6,799 nt of DNA from the NCBI GenBank assembly GCA_030590525.1, contig JAUUYI010000114.1:1-6799 (forward strand). The letters are read 5' to 3'. Every line of letters starts with the position of its first letter. The stretch's first letter is position 1. Made by a program: the position numbers and the translations under genes. Of the stretch, positions 1 through 5,188 are shown in pieces. This DNA is from Sedimenticola sp. GTDB taxonomy: Bacteria; Pseudomonadota; Gammaproteobacteria; Chromatiales; Chromatiaceae. Under the pieces are notes generated by a model that was not told the origin of the DNA, ran no database searches, and was given only the letters and a program-made list of their open reading frames with translations.

Positions 1-258
1 CGCAGGCTGCAGGGCGCGGGTAAAAAAGGCGTTGAAGCTGGGGTAGTGTCCCGGGTCCGGCTCTTCTGCAATCTCCATGTCTACGTGGTAGGCACGAATG
101 AACGCCTGGATCATCAGATTTTTCAGGGGGAACCACTCATTCCGGGTCAGCCAGTACATTACCGCTGACAGCAGGTGATGCGGCAGCAGGAAGAGCAGCA
201 GGCCAAACAGCCGGTCGAGCAGGCCAGGGTAGTCGTGGCTGGGTTCGGATCTTTTCAT
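1..258 (-). CDS. psd: Phosphatidylserine decarboxylase, N-terminal part (cut by window edge)
   Basis: This is the first 86 codons of phosphatidylserine decarboxylase, the inner-membrane pyruvoyl enzyme that converts phosphatidylserine to phosphatidylethanolamine. The reading frame is open from an ATG at 258 to the left edge. Residues about 17-40 form the hydrophobic membrane-associating stretch (LFGLLLFLLPHHLL followed by MYWLTRNE). The segments AYHVDM (56-61) and FNAFFTRAL (75-83) match the conserved N-terminal region of bacterial Psd proteins, compared with KYYKVDM and FNEFFVRPL in E. coli as I recall it. The catalytic residues and the Ser self-cleavage site lie outside the window. The ATG has no clear Shine-Dalgarno sequence; the bases just upstream are CACCTCAA. 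The gene begins 50 bases after the usp stop on the same strand, so the two may be cotranscribed. Identification rests on recalled family motifs and is fairly secure; the exact start is less certain. Confidence 0.85.
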   Translation of the reverse strand, partial: MKRSEPSHDYPGLLDRLFGLLLFLLPHHLLSAVMYWLTRNEWFPLKNLMIQAFIRAYHVDMEIAEEPDPGHYPSFNAFFTRALQPA

Positions 259-308
259 TTGAGGTGACTGTCCACGATGATTTTCAGATCGCCTGCGGTG
301 CTGCTCGC

Positions 309-737
309 TCAGCTCTTGACTACCATCACTGAGCAGTGGGCGTGCTCGACCACCTTGGCAGCGCAGGAGCCGAGAAATACCTGTTCCAGGCTCTGGGCAT
401 GGGAGGGGATGATAATCAGGTCAGCCTGAAGTTTCTGTGCCTGGTTGAGAATCCGTTCCGCCGGGCTTCCCTCAGTGATGAGCGGGTGGGTCGGGACGTC
501 GTTGGGAAAGTTGGCGGCGATGTATCGTTTGAGCTCGAGCCCGAGCTCCTTCAGCGCCTTCTTGGTCGCTTTTTCGGGGAAGAAGGAGGCGACCAGCGGC
601 ATGCCAAAACCGGGCATTGCCGTCATTATATGGATCGTCGCGTTATGTTTACGGGCCTCGTCGATGGCGATCTTCACAGCCTTTGCGGCCAGGTGTGTCT
701 CTTGAAGGTCGATCGGCATCAGTATTTTCTTGAACAT
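309..737 (-). CDS. Universal stress protein (UspA family), TRAP-associated
   Basis: This 142-residue cytoplasmic protein has the normal length and alpha/beta layout of the single-domain Usp family. It starts with the usual strand MFKKILMPID (1-10), followed by a helix, IHIMTAMP (35-42), TEGSPAERIL (88-97), ADLIIIPSH (105-113) and a final strand CSVMVV (135-140). The family nucleotide-binding loop G-x2-G-x9-G-(S/T) is altered: Pro111 and Ala114 replace the first two glycines and the spacing is one residue short, while Gly123-Ser124 is kept. ATP binding is therefore doubtful. The start is supported by AAGGAA at 744-749, six bases upstream. It lies downstream of the TRAP permease gene, as TeaD does next to TeaABC in Halomonas, so a role in modulating the transporter is a reasonable inference. 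The 133-bp inserted repeat separates it from the permease. Family call is secure; function is not. Confidence 0.92.
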   Translation of the reverse strand: MFKKILMPIDLQETHLAAKAVKIAIDEARKHNATIHIMTAMPGFGMPLVASFFPEKATKKALKELGLELKRYIAANFPNDVPTHPLITEGSPAERILNQAQKLQADLIIIPSHAQSLEQVFLGSCAAKVVEHAHCSVMVVKS

Positions 738-743
738 TACCGG

Positions 744-749
744 TTCCTT
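744..749 (-). promoter_or_regulatory. Ribosome binding site of the usp gene
   Basis: On the minus strand this reads AAGGAA, six bases before the ATG at 737. It fixes the start of the 142-residue protein. Confidence 0.7.
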
Positions 750-850
750 GTTTGTCTCGTAACGCCTGGATCATCTCTGAATGAAGCAATCCCGGTCTGT
801 ATATGTGGCTGTTACTGCGAATATCAACTCAAGTTTCGGAGTTCATTGCC

Positions 851-871
851 CCCTCTCCCTCAGGGAGAGGG
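851..871. repeat. Perfect CCCTCTCCCT palindrome inside the MITE-like element
   Basis: CCCTCTCCCT (851-860) and AGGGAGAGGG (862-871) are perfect inverted arms around a single central C. In RNA the innermost pairs would open to form the loop. There is no T-run on either side, so it does not look like a standard intrinsic terminator. Similar CCCTCTCCC/GGGAGAGGG palindromes are common as dispersed extragenic repeats in gammaproteobacteria (recalled, not searched). Confidence 0.75.
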
Positions 872-890
872 TTGATTTCCCTCATCCTAT

Positions 891-911
891 CCTTCTCCCT
901 GATGGAGAAGG
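891..911. repeat. Second hairpin inside the MITE-like element
   Basis: CCTTCTCC (891-898) pairs with GGAGAAGG (904-911) around the loop CTGAT. It resembles a diverged duplicate of the 851-871 palindrome, giving the element a double-hairpin core. Confidence 0.7.
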
Positions 912-965
912 GACGGCCTGATTCGGTCTTTTATATCATTTGAACTCCGAAACTTGAGTATCAAC

Positions 966-3563
966 TCAGGCTGTTTCGGGCACTGGGTCCGGCTGGTGTC
1001 GTTTGCGCTGCACCAGGGCGAGAAGCCAGAGCAGGATCAGAGCGGGAATGAACATGATCTGCTTGGGCGGGCGCTCCGCGGTTACCTGGACGTTGAGAAT
1101 CTCCCAGTCCATATCCAGCCCGGCCTCCTGGGCCTGGGTACTGAAGCCGACCATGTCGACGATCACCCGCTCCCCCTCTACCCTGTATTCCACGATGCCC
1201 GCATTGGTGAGCCGCTCCTTACCGGGGCCGGCGGGTCCCATTGGCAGCAACATGGCCCGGGTCTCCCGTTTGCCATCCAGGTTCTCACCGGTTGCCAGCA
1301 GCTGCAGGTTGCCCTCCGGTGGGACCTCCTGCGCCAGTTCTTCGATCCCGGCGGGGGGCATCACATTGATCGGGGAATAGACCATATCCCACCAGTAGCC
1401 CGGGCGGAACAGGGTGAAGGCGATCAGCAGCAGCACCAGGGATTCCCACAGGCGGCTTTTGGTCAGCCAGTAGCCCTGGGTGGCAGCGGCAAACAGCAGC
1501 ATGGCGATGGTGGCGCTGGCGATGACCAGCAGCAGTTCGAACCAGTTGCCGATCCCAATCATCAGCAACTGGGTGTTGAAGATGAACAGGAACGGCAGGA
1601 TGGCGGTACGGATGTCGTACATGAAGCCCTGGATACCGGTCTTGATCGGGTCGCTCTTGGCGATGGCGGCGGCGGCGAACGCCGCCAGCCCAACCGGCGG
1701 TGTGTCGTCCGCCAGGATGCCGAAGTAGAAGACGAACATATGCACCGCGATCAGGGGCACGATCAGGCCGTTGGTGGCGGCGAGGCTGACCACCACCGGG
1801 GCCATCAGGCTGGCGACCACGATATAGTTGGCGGTGGTGGGCAGGCCCATGCCCAGGATGATGCAGATGACGGCCGTGAAGAGCAGGGCGGCCAGCAGGT
1901 TACCGCCGGAGATGAACTCGACGAACTCCACCATTACCTGGCCGATGCCGGTGAGGGTGATGGTGCCCACCACGATACCGGCGGCGGCGGTGGCCACGCC
2001 GATGCCGATCATGTTGCGGGCACCGTGTACCAGGCCATCGATGCACTCCTGGACCCCCTGTCCCCACTTACCGTCGCCGGGTTCCCCGCGAAACATCGCC
2101 TGCAGGGGGCGCTGGGTCAGCACGATAAAGATCATGAACACGGTGGCCCAGAAGGCGGAGAGGCCGGGGGAGAAGCGTTCCACGGTCAGGCACCACATCA
2201 GCACCACGATGGGCAGCAGGAAGTAGAGCCCCACCTTCACCGTGGGCCCCACCTCCGGGAGCACCAGGAGTGGATCATCCGGGTCGTCCATCTCCAGTTC
2301 CGGGTAGCGGGCGGAGAACTTCAGCAGCCCCAGATAGGCTGCAAACCCCAGGGCGGCGACGATGTAGAGCGCCGCATCACCGGTGTAGTCCTTGATCCAG
2401 CCGATGCCGTAATAGACCCCGAGGCCGATCAGGCAGGTGCCGGCGACGATGGCGGCGAAGGTCATCAGCTTCTGTGCAAGGGTGCTGTGGGTGCGCCTGG
2501 GCAGTCCCTTCATTCCCGCCTTGAGTGCCTCCAGGTGGACGATGTAGACCAGGGCGATATAGGAGATGACCGCCGGCAGGAAGGCGTGCTTGATCACCTC
2601 GATGTAGGAGATACCCACGTATTCGATCATCAGGAAGGCGGCGGCGCCCATCACCGGCGGTGTCAGCTGGCCGTTGGTGGAGGCGGCCACCTCCACCGCA
2701 CCCGCCTTGGTGCCGGGGAATCCCACCCGCTTCATCAACGGGATGGTAAAGGTGCCGGTGGTGGCGACGTTGGCGATGGAGGAGCCGGAGATCAGCCCGG
2801 TGGCGGCGGATGCCACCACCGCGGCCTTGGCCGGGCCCCCACGCATGTGGCCGAGCAGGGCAAAGGCCATCTTAATGAAATAGTTACCCGCACCCGCCTG
2901 TTCCAGCATGGCGCCGAACAGCACAAACAGAAACACGAAACTGGTGGAGACCCCCAGGGCGACACCGAACACCCCCTCGGTGGTGAGCCACTGGTGGGAG
3001 ATCACCTTGACCAGGCTCTGCCCCTTGTGGGCGATCACATCCGGCATGTAAGGCCCGCCGAAGGTGTAGATCAGAAACACGATGGCGACCACCATCAAGG
3101 GTGGTCCGAGGGCGCGCCGGGTGGCTTCCAGCAGCATCACCATACCGCAGACGCCGACCACGATGTCTATCGTGATGGGGGCCCCGGACCGGCCCGAGAG
3201 CTGTTCGTAAAAGATATAGATGTAGGCCGCACTGGCGGCACCCAGGAAGGCGAAGATCCAGTCCAGGATCGGGACGTGGTCCCGAGGGGAGCGTTTGCTG
3301 GCCGGATAGGCGGTGAAGGCCAGAAACAGGGCGAAGGCCAGGTGGATGGCACGGGCCTCGGTGTCGTTGAAGACGCCGATACCGAAGATGAACGGGAGTG
3401 GGGATGCGTACCAGAGCTGGAACAGAGACCAGGCCAGGGGGATGCCGAACAGCAGTTTGCCCGGGAACCCCAGCGGGTGGCGTGCCCCGGTATCCGTCTG
3501 GGCCACCATCTCCGCCAGTTCTTTGTCAGAGATGGTCTCCGGGTTATTCTTCGTTTCACTCAT
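966..3563 (-). CDS. TRAP transporter fused permease (DctQ-DctM, 4TM/12TM) with C-terminal DUF3394-type domain
   Basis: This 865-residue inner-membrane protein is the fused small and large subunit of a TAXI-type TRAP transporter, which imports an organic solute handed over by the periplasmic receptor, driven by an ion gradient. After a hydrophilic N-terminus (1-35), residues about 36-165 hold four hydrophobic segments (DctQ part). Residues about 195-720 are the DctM part with family signatures: ISGSSIANVATTGTFTIP (258-275), STNGQLTPPVMGAAAF (295-310), GMGLPTTANY (571-580) and ILADDTPPVGLAAFAAAAIA (616-635). A soluble stretch at about 735-835 follows, ending in a last membrane segment (836-851). 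It corresponds to the DUF3394 extension found in some DctM fusions and includes the PDZ-like run AQEAGLDMDWEI (811-822). The ATG at 3563 has AAGGGGA seven bases upstream. The stop codon abuts the inserted repeat. The substrate cannot be read from this subunit. Confidence 0.95.
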   Translation of the reverse strand: MSETKNNPETISDKELAEMVAQTDTGARHPLGFPGKLLFGIPLAWSLFQLWYASPLPFIFGIGVFNDTEARAIHLAFALFLAFTAYPASKRSPRDHVPILDWIFAFLGAASAAYIYIFYEQLSGRSGAPITIDIVVGVCGMVMLLEATRRALGPPLMVVAIVFLIYTFGGPYMPDVIAHKGQSLVKVISHQWLTTEGVFGVALGVSTSFVFLFVLFGAMLEQAGAGNYFIKMAFALLGHMRGGPAKAAVVASAATGLISGSSIANVATTGTFTIPLMKRVGFPGTKAGAVEVAASTNGQLTPPVMGAAAFLMIEYVGISYIEVIKHAFLPAVISYIALVYIVHLEALKAGMKGLPRRTHSTLAQKLMTFAAIVAGTCLIGLGVYYGIGWIKDYTGDAALYIVAALGFAAYLGLLKFSARYPELEMDDPDDPLLVLPEVGPTVKVGLYFLLPIVVLMWCLTVERFSPGLSAFWATVFMIFIVLTQRPLQAMFRGEPGDGKWGQGVQECIDGLVHGARNMIGIGVATAAAGIVVGTITLTGIGQVMVEFVEFISGGNLLAALLFTAVICIILGMGLPTTANYIVVASLMAPVVVSLAATNGLIVPLIAVHMFVFYFGILADDTPPVGLAAFAAAAIAKSDPIKTGIQGFMYDIRTAILPFLFIFNTQLLMIGIGNWFELLLVIASATIAMLLFAAATQGYWLTKSRLWESLVLLLIAFTLFRPGYWWDMVYSPINVMPPAGIEELAQEVPPEGNLQLLATGENLDGKRETRAMLLPMGPAGPGKERLTNAGIVEYRVEGERVIVDMVGFSTQAQEAGLDMDWEILNVQVTAERPPKQIMFIPALILLWLLALVQRKRHQPDPVPETA

Positions 3564-3570
3564 GATTTAA

Positions 3571-3577
3571 TCCCCTT
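3571..3577 (-). promoter_or_regulatory. Ribosome binding site of the TRAP permease gene
   Basis: On the minus strand this reads AAGGGGA with a seven-base spacer to the ATG at 3563. It supports that start over any upstream alternative. Confidence 0.75.
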
Positions 3578-3611
3578 GAATTCCCTGGTGACATCCGCGT
3601 TAGAAATCTCC

Positions 3612-3644
3612 GTAGGGTGGGCACAAACAACGTGCCCGCCCTAC
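3612..3644. repeat. GTAGGGTGGGCAC extragenic hairpin repeat
   Basis: GTAGGGTGGGCAC (3612-3624) pairs with GTGCCCGCCCTAC (3632-3644) around the seven-base loop AAACAAC. All 13 positions pair, one as a wobble in the plus-strand transcript. It lies about 35 bases upstream of the permease ribosome binding site. Elements of this GTAGGGTGGGCAC form are widely dispersed in gammaproteobacterial genomes (recalled, not searched). There is no T-run, so it is not a simple terminator. Confidence 0.8.
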
Positions 3645-3667
3645 TATTTGATTCCGGTGCTGCCGGG

Positions 3668-3691
3668 TTAGGAACGAACCGCATCCTACGC
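3668..3691 (-). repeat. GTAGGATGCGGTTCG-type extragenic repeat half
   Basis: On the minus strand this reads GTAGGATGCGGTTCGTTCC with flanking bases. That is the typical form of another dispersed extragenic repeat of gammaproteobacteria, whose full version has two mirrored GTAGGATGCGG ends. Only one half is present here, with a weak TAGGA/TCCTA pairing (3669-3673 with 3684-3688). Assignment rests on recalled similarity. Confidence 0.4.
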
Positions 3692-3771
3692 GAGTTAGCG
3701 GACGTCGCAAAAGGCTAAAAAAACAGACCACTTTAATTATTCTAAAAACCAGCATGTTACTGGATGGTTGA

Positions 3772-3918
3772 GTAACTTCTCAATAACCCGGTGCAAACGG
3801 GGTAGGGTGGATCAAGGAGCGCAGCGACGGATCCACCAACACTCCGTATCCTGGTGTATCCGCTCCGCTTGATACACCCTACATTTTAGATTGTTGCCAG
3901 CACTTTTTGAGAAGTTAC
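3772..3918. mobile_element. 147-bp repeat element (copy A) with 12-bp terminal inverted repeats
   Basis: GTAACTTCTCAA (3772-3783) recurs as the exact inverse TTGAGAAGTTAC (3907-3918), and weaker symmetry continues inward for about 15 more bases. The core (3802-3882) has an outer stem GTAGG/CCTAC (3802-3806, 3878-3882) enclosing two hairpins: GTGGATC/GATCCAC (3807-3813, 3830-3836) and GTGTATC/GATACAC (3854-3860, 3871-3877). The result is a cloverleaf-like fold. There is no coding capacity. A clear target-site duplication is not visible. A related copy lies at 6579-6658 in the same orientation. It looks like a non-autonomous mobile element or structured extragenic repeat; which of these is not settled. 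Confidence 0.65.
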
Positions 3919-3976
3919 CTGTTTGATGAGATCACGCTGTATCGTGGCGAGTGCAGCTACTCTGATGGCGGATAAG

Positions 3977-4006
3977 TGAAGCGGGCGGCCACAGCCACCC
4001 GCTTCA
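3977..4006 (-). promoter_or_regulatory. Stem-loop after the TAXI receptor gene
   Basis: The minus-strand RNA can form a 13-pair stem, TGAAGCGGGTGGC with GCCGCCCGCTTCA, around a UGUG loop and with one U-G wobble. It starts nine bases after the receptor stop. No T-run follows, so it is unlikely to be a classic intrinsic terminator. A 3' stem-loop between an abundant receptor and its permease often stabilises the upstream message or limits read-through, and that is the most likely role here (inference). Confidence 0.7.
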
Positions 4007-4014
4007 TGGGCGGA

Positions 4015-4986
4015 TTACTTCAGGCCCGCTTCTTTATAGTATTTCATCGCACCCTTGTGCAGCGGTGCGGAGAGGCCGGCCTTGACCATCTCCTCTTTTT
4101 TCAGATTGGCGAAGGCCGGGTGCAGTTTGCGGAAGGTATCGAAGTTCTCGAACACGGATTTGACCACCACGTAGACCGTCTCCTCGGGCACCTTGGAGGA
4201 GGAGACGAAAGTGGCCCGGACGCCAAAGGTCTCGATATCATTGGGGTTGCCGCGGTACATGCCACCCGGGATCACCGCCTTGCTGTAGTAAGAGTTTTTG
4301 GAGACCAGCTTGTCGATAGCGGGTCCGGTGACCGGAACCAGTACCGTCTCACAGGAGGTGGTGGCCTCCTTGATGGAGCCGGAGGGGATCCCTACGATGT
4401 AGATCATGGCGTCGATCTTGTTGTCGCACAGCGCCTTGGACTGCTCGGATGCCTTTAGCTCTGAGGCCAGGGCAAAGTCGGATTTCTTCCATCCCATGGC
4501 ATCCATCAGCACTTCCATGGTGCCGCGCTGGCCGGAACCCGGATTGCCGATGTTGACCCGCTTCCCCTTCAGGTCGGCAAAGCTCTTGATGCCGGAATCG
4601 GCGCGGGCCACCACGTTGGCGGGTTCCGCGTGAACCGAGAAGACGGCGCGCAGATCCTTGTCGGGGCCGGCATCCTTGAACTTGCTGGTCCCGTTGTAGG
4701 CATAGTACTGCCAGTCAGACTGGGCGACACCCATATCCAGCTCGCCGGCACGGATGGTGTTGAGGTTATAGATGGAGCCACCGGTCGACTCCACCGAGCA
4801 GCGGACATGGTGCTGTTTGCGCCCCTTGTTGACCAGGCGGCAGATGGCGCCGCCGGTGGGGTAGTAGACACCGGTGACGCCACCGGTGCCGATGGTGATG
4901 AAAGAGTCGGCGTTTGCGCTGCCCATGGCGCCGAGGCCCAGCCCAGCCGCCAGGAGTGTCGTGGCAAAAGTACGTCTGCTGATCAT
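4015..4986 (-). CDS. TAXI-family TRAP transporter periplasmic solute receptor
   Basis: This 323-residue protein captures the substrate in the periplasm and delivers it to the fused permease encoded downstream. The ATG at 4986 is chosen because GGAGGAG lies seven bases upstream and because it gives a proper signal peptide; an upstream in-frame ATG at 5070 would add 28 residues unlike a leader. The N-terminus has SRRTFA (3-8), a hydrophobic core (about 9-22) and a likely cleavage after ANA (26), which resembles a Tat signal. The mature protein shows the TAXI hallmarks [17 protein letters not shown] (30-46), [12 protein letters not shown] (65-76), [14 protein letters not shown] (79-92) and [18 protein letters not shown] (144-161). 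Cysteines at 49, 63, 187 and 212 could form disulfides. Characterised TAXI receptors include glutamate and 2-oxoglutarate binders; the ligand here is not determinable by eye. Confidence 0.95.
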   Translation of the reverse strand: MISRRTFATTLLAAGLGLGAMGSANADSFITIGTGGVTGVYYPTGGAICRLVNKGRKQHHVRCSVESTGGSIYNLNTIRAGELDMGVAQSDWQYYAYNGTSKFKDAGPDKDLRAVFSVHAEPANVVARADSGIKSFADLKGKRVNIGNPGSGQRGTMEVLMDAMGWKKSDFALASELKASEQSKALCDNKIDAMIYIVGIPSGSIKEATTSCETVLVPVTGPAIDKLVSKNSYYSKAVIPGGMYRGNPNDIETFGVRATFVSSSKVPEETVYVVVKSVFENFDTFRKLHPAFANLKKEEMVKAGLSAPLHKGAMKYYKEAGLK

Positions 4987-4993
4987 TATGATT

Positions 4994-5000
4994 CTCCTCC
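4994..5000 (-). promoter_or_regulatory. Ribosome binding site of the TAXI receptor gene
   Basis: On the minus strand this is a strong GGAGGAG with a seven-base spacer to the ATG at 4986. It decides the start in favour of the form with a signal peptide. It is the strongest ribosome binding site in the window, as expected for a receptor needed in excess over its permease. Confidence 0.85.
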
Positions 5001-5188
5001 AGATATGCTCTAGTTTGTAGTGGTTTTTAAGGTGAAATGTGGTCTTGAGACCGGTTTCCCGGGGGGGCACAACTCAAGGCCAGCATTATCAGGTGTGGTG
5101 ATGAGAAATCCCTGTTGTCTTTGGTTTGTGTCCATACACCGGGTCAGGGAACGATACAACAATCGCCTGGCCAAAGCGAGGCAGCGCA

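Larger units (their letters stand above)
827..959. mobile_element. 133-bp MITE-like element with 19-bp terminal inverted repeats
   Basis: The left end, ACTCAAGTTTCGGAGTTCA (827-845), is repeated as an exact inverted copy at 941-959. The flanks carry the direct repeat ATCA (823-826 and 960-963), extendable to TATCAACTCA (822-831 and 959-968), which looks like a target-site duplication. Inside are two hairpins, one at 851-871 and one at 891-911. No open reading frame inside could encode a transposase, so if mobile it would move in trans. The right-hand direct repeat includes the permease stop codon (966-968), so the insertion lies exactly at the gene end. The element separates the permease gene from usp. 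It could also act as a transcript-end or mRNA-stability structure. The inverted repeat is certain; the mobile-element reading is inference. Confidence 0.65.
3564..4014. other. 451-bp repeat-rich gap between receptor and permease genes
   Basis: I see no credible gene here on either strand. The gap holds, from the permease side, a GTAGGGTGGGCAC hairpin (3612-3644), a GTAGGATGCGG-type repeat half (3668-3691), an AT-rich stretch (about 3710-3750), a 147-bp element with terminal inverted repeats (3772-3918) and a strong stem-loop just after the receptor stop (3977-4006). TAXI receptor and permease genes usually sit close together, so this gap is unusually long and appears to have grown by repeat insertion. 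No clear promoter was recognised for the permease. Confidence 0.75.

Noticed and set aside
827..959. The inverted repeats as a CRISPR or tRNA-like array
   Set aside because: There are only two arms, they are inverted rather than direct, and there are no regularly spaced units or a cloverleaf with tRNA signatures.
954..3671. A 905-codon open frame on the plus strand across the whole permease gene
   Set aside because: It is antisense to a clearly recognised TRAP permease. Its translation is rich in His, Gln, Asp and Gly with no domain pattern, as expected for the mirror frame of a GC-rich membrane protein gene.
3752..3759. GCATGTTA shared with 6660-6667 near both repeat copies
   Set aside because: It is only eight bases, and it lies left of copy A but right of copy B, so chance is the simpler explanation.
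5029..5060. Short pairings (GGTCT/AGACC and CCGG/CCGG) between aminotransferase and receptor as a terminator
   Set aside because: The arms are only four or five bases long and no T-run follows, so this is not convincing as a terminator.
4987..5070. Upstream in-frame ATG at 5070 as the receptor start
   Set aside because: The added 28 residues are not leader-like, and the strong GGAGGAG with correct spacing points to the ATG at 4986, which begins a proper signal peptide.
5068..5092. TGATAATG and the C-rich run upstream of the receptor as a promoter
   Set aside because: GATAAT alone matches a -10 box, but the bases 17 upstream do not resemble a -35, and no sigma-54 GG/GC pair with the right spacing was seen.
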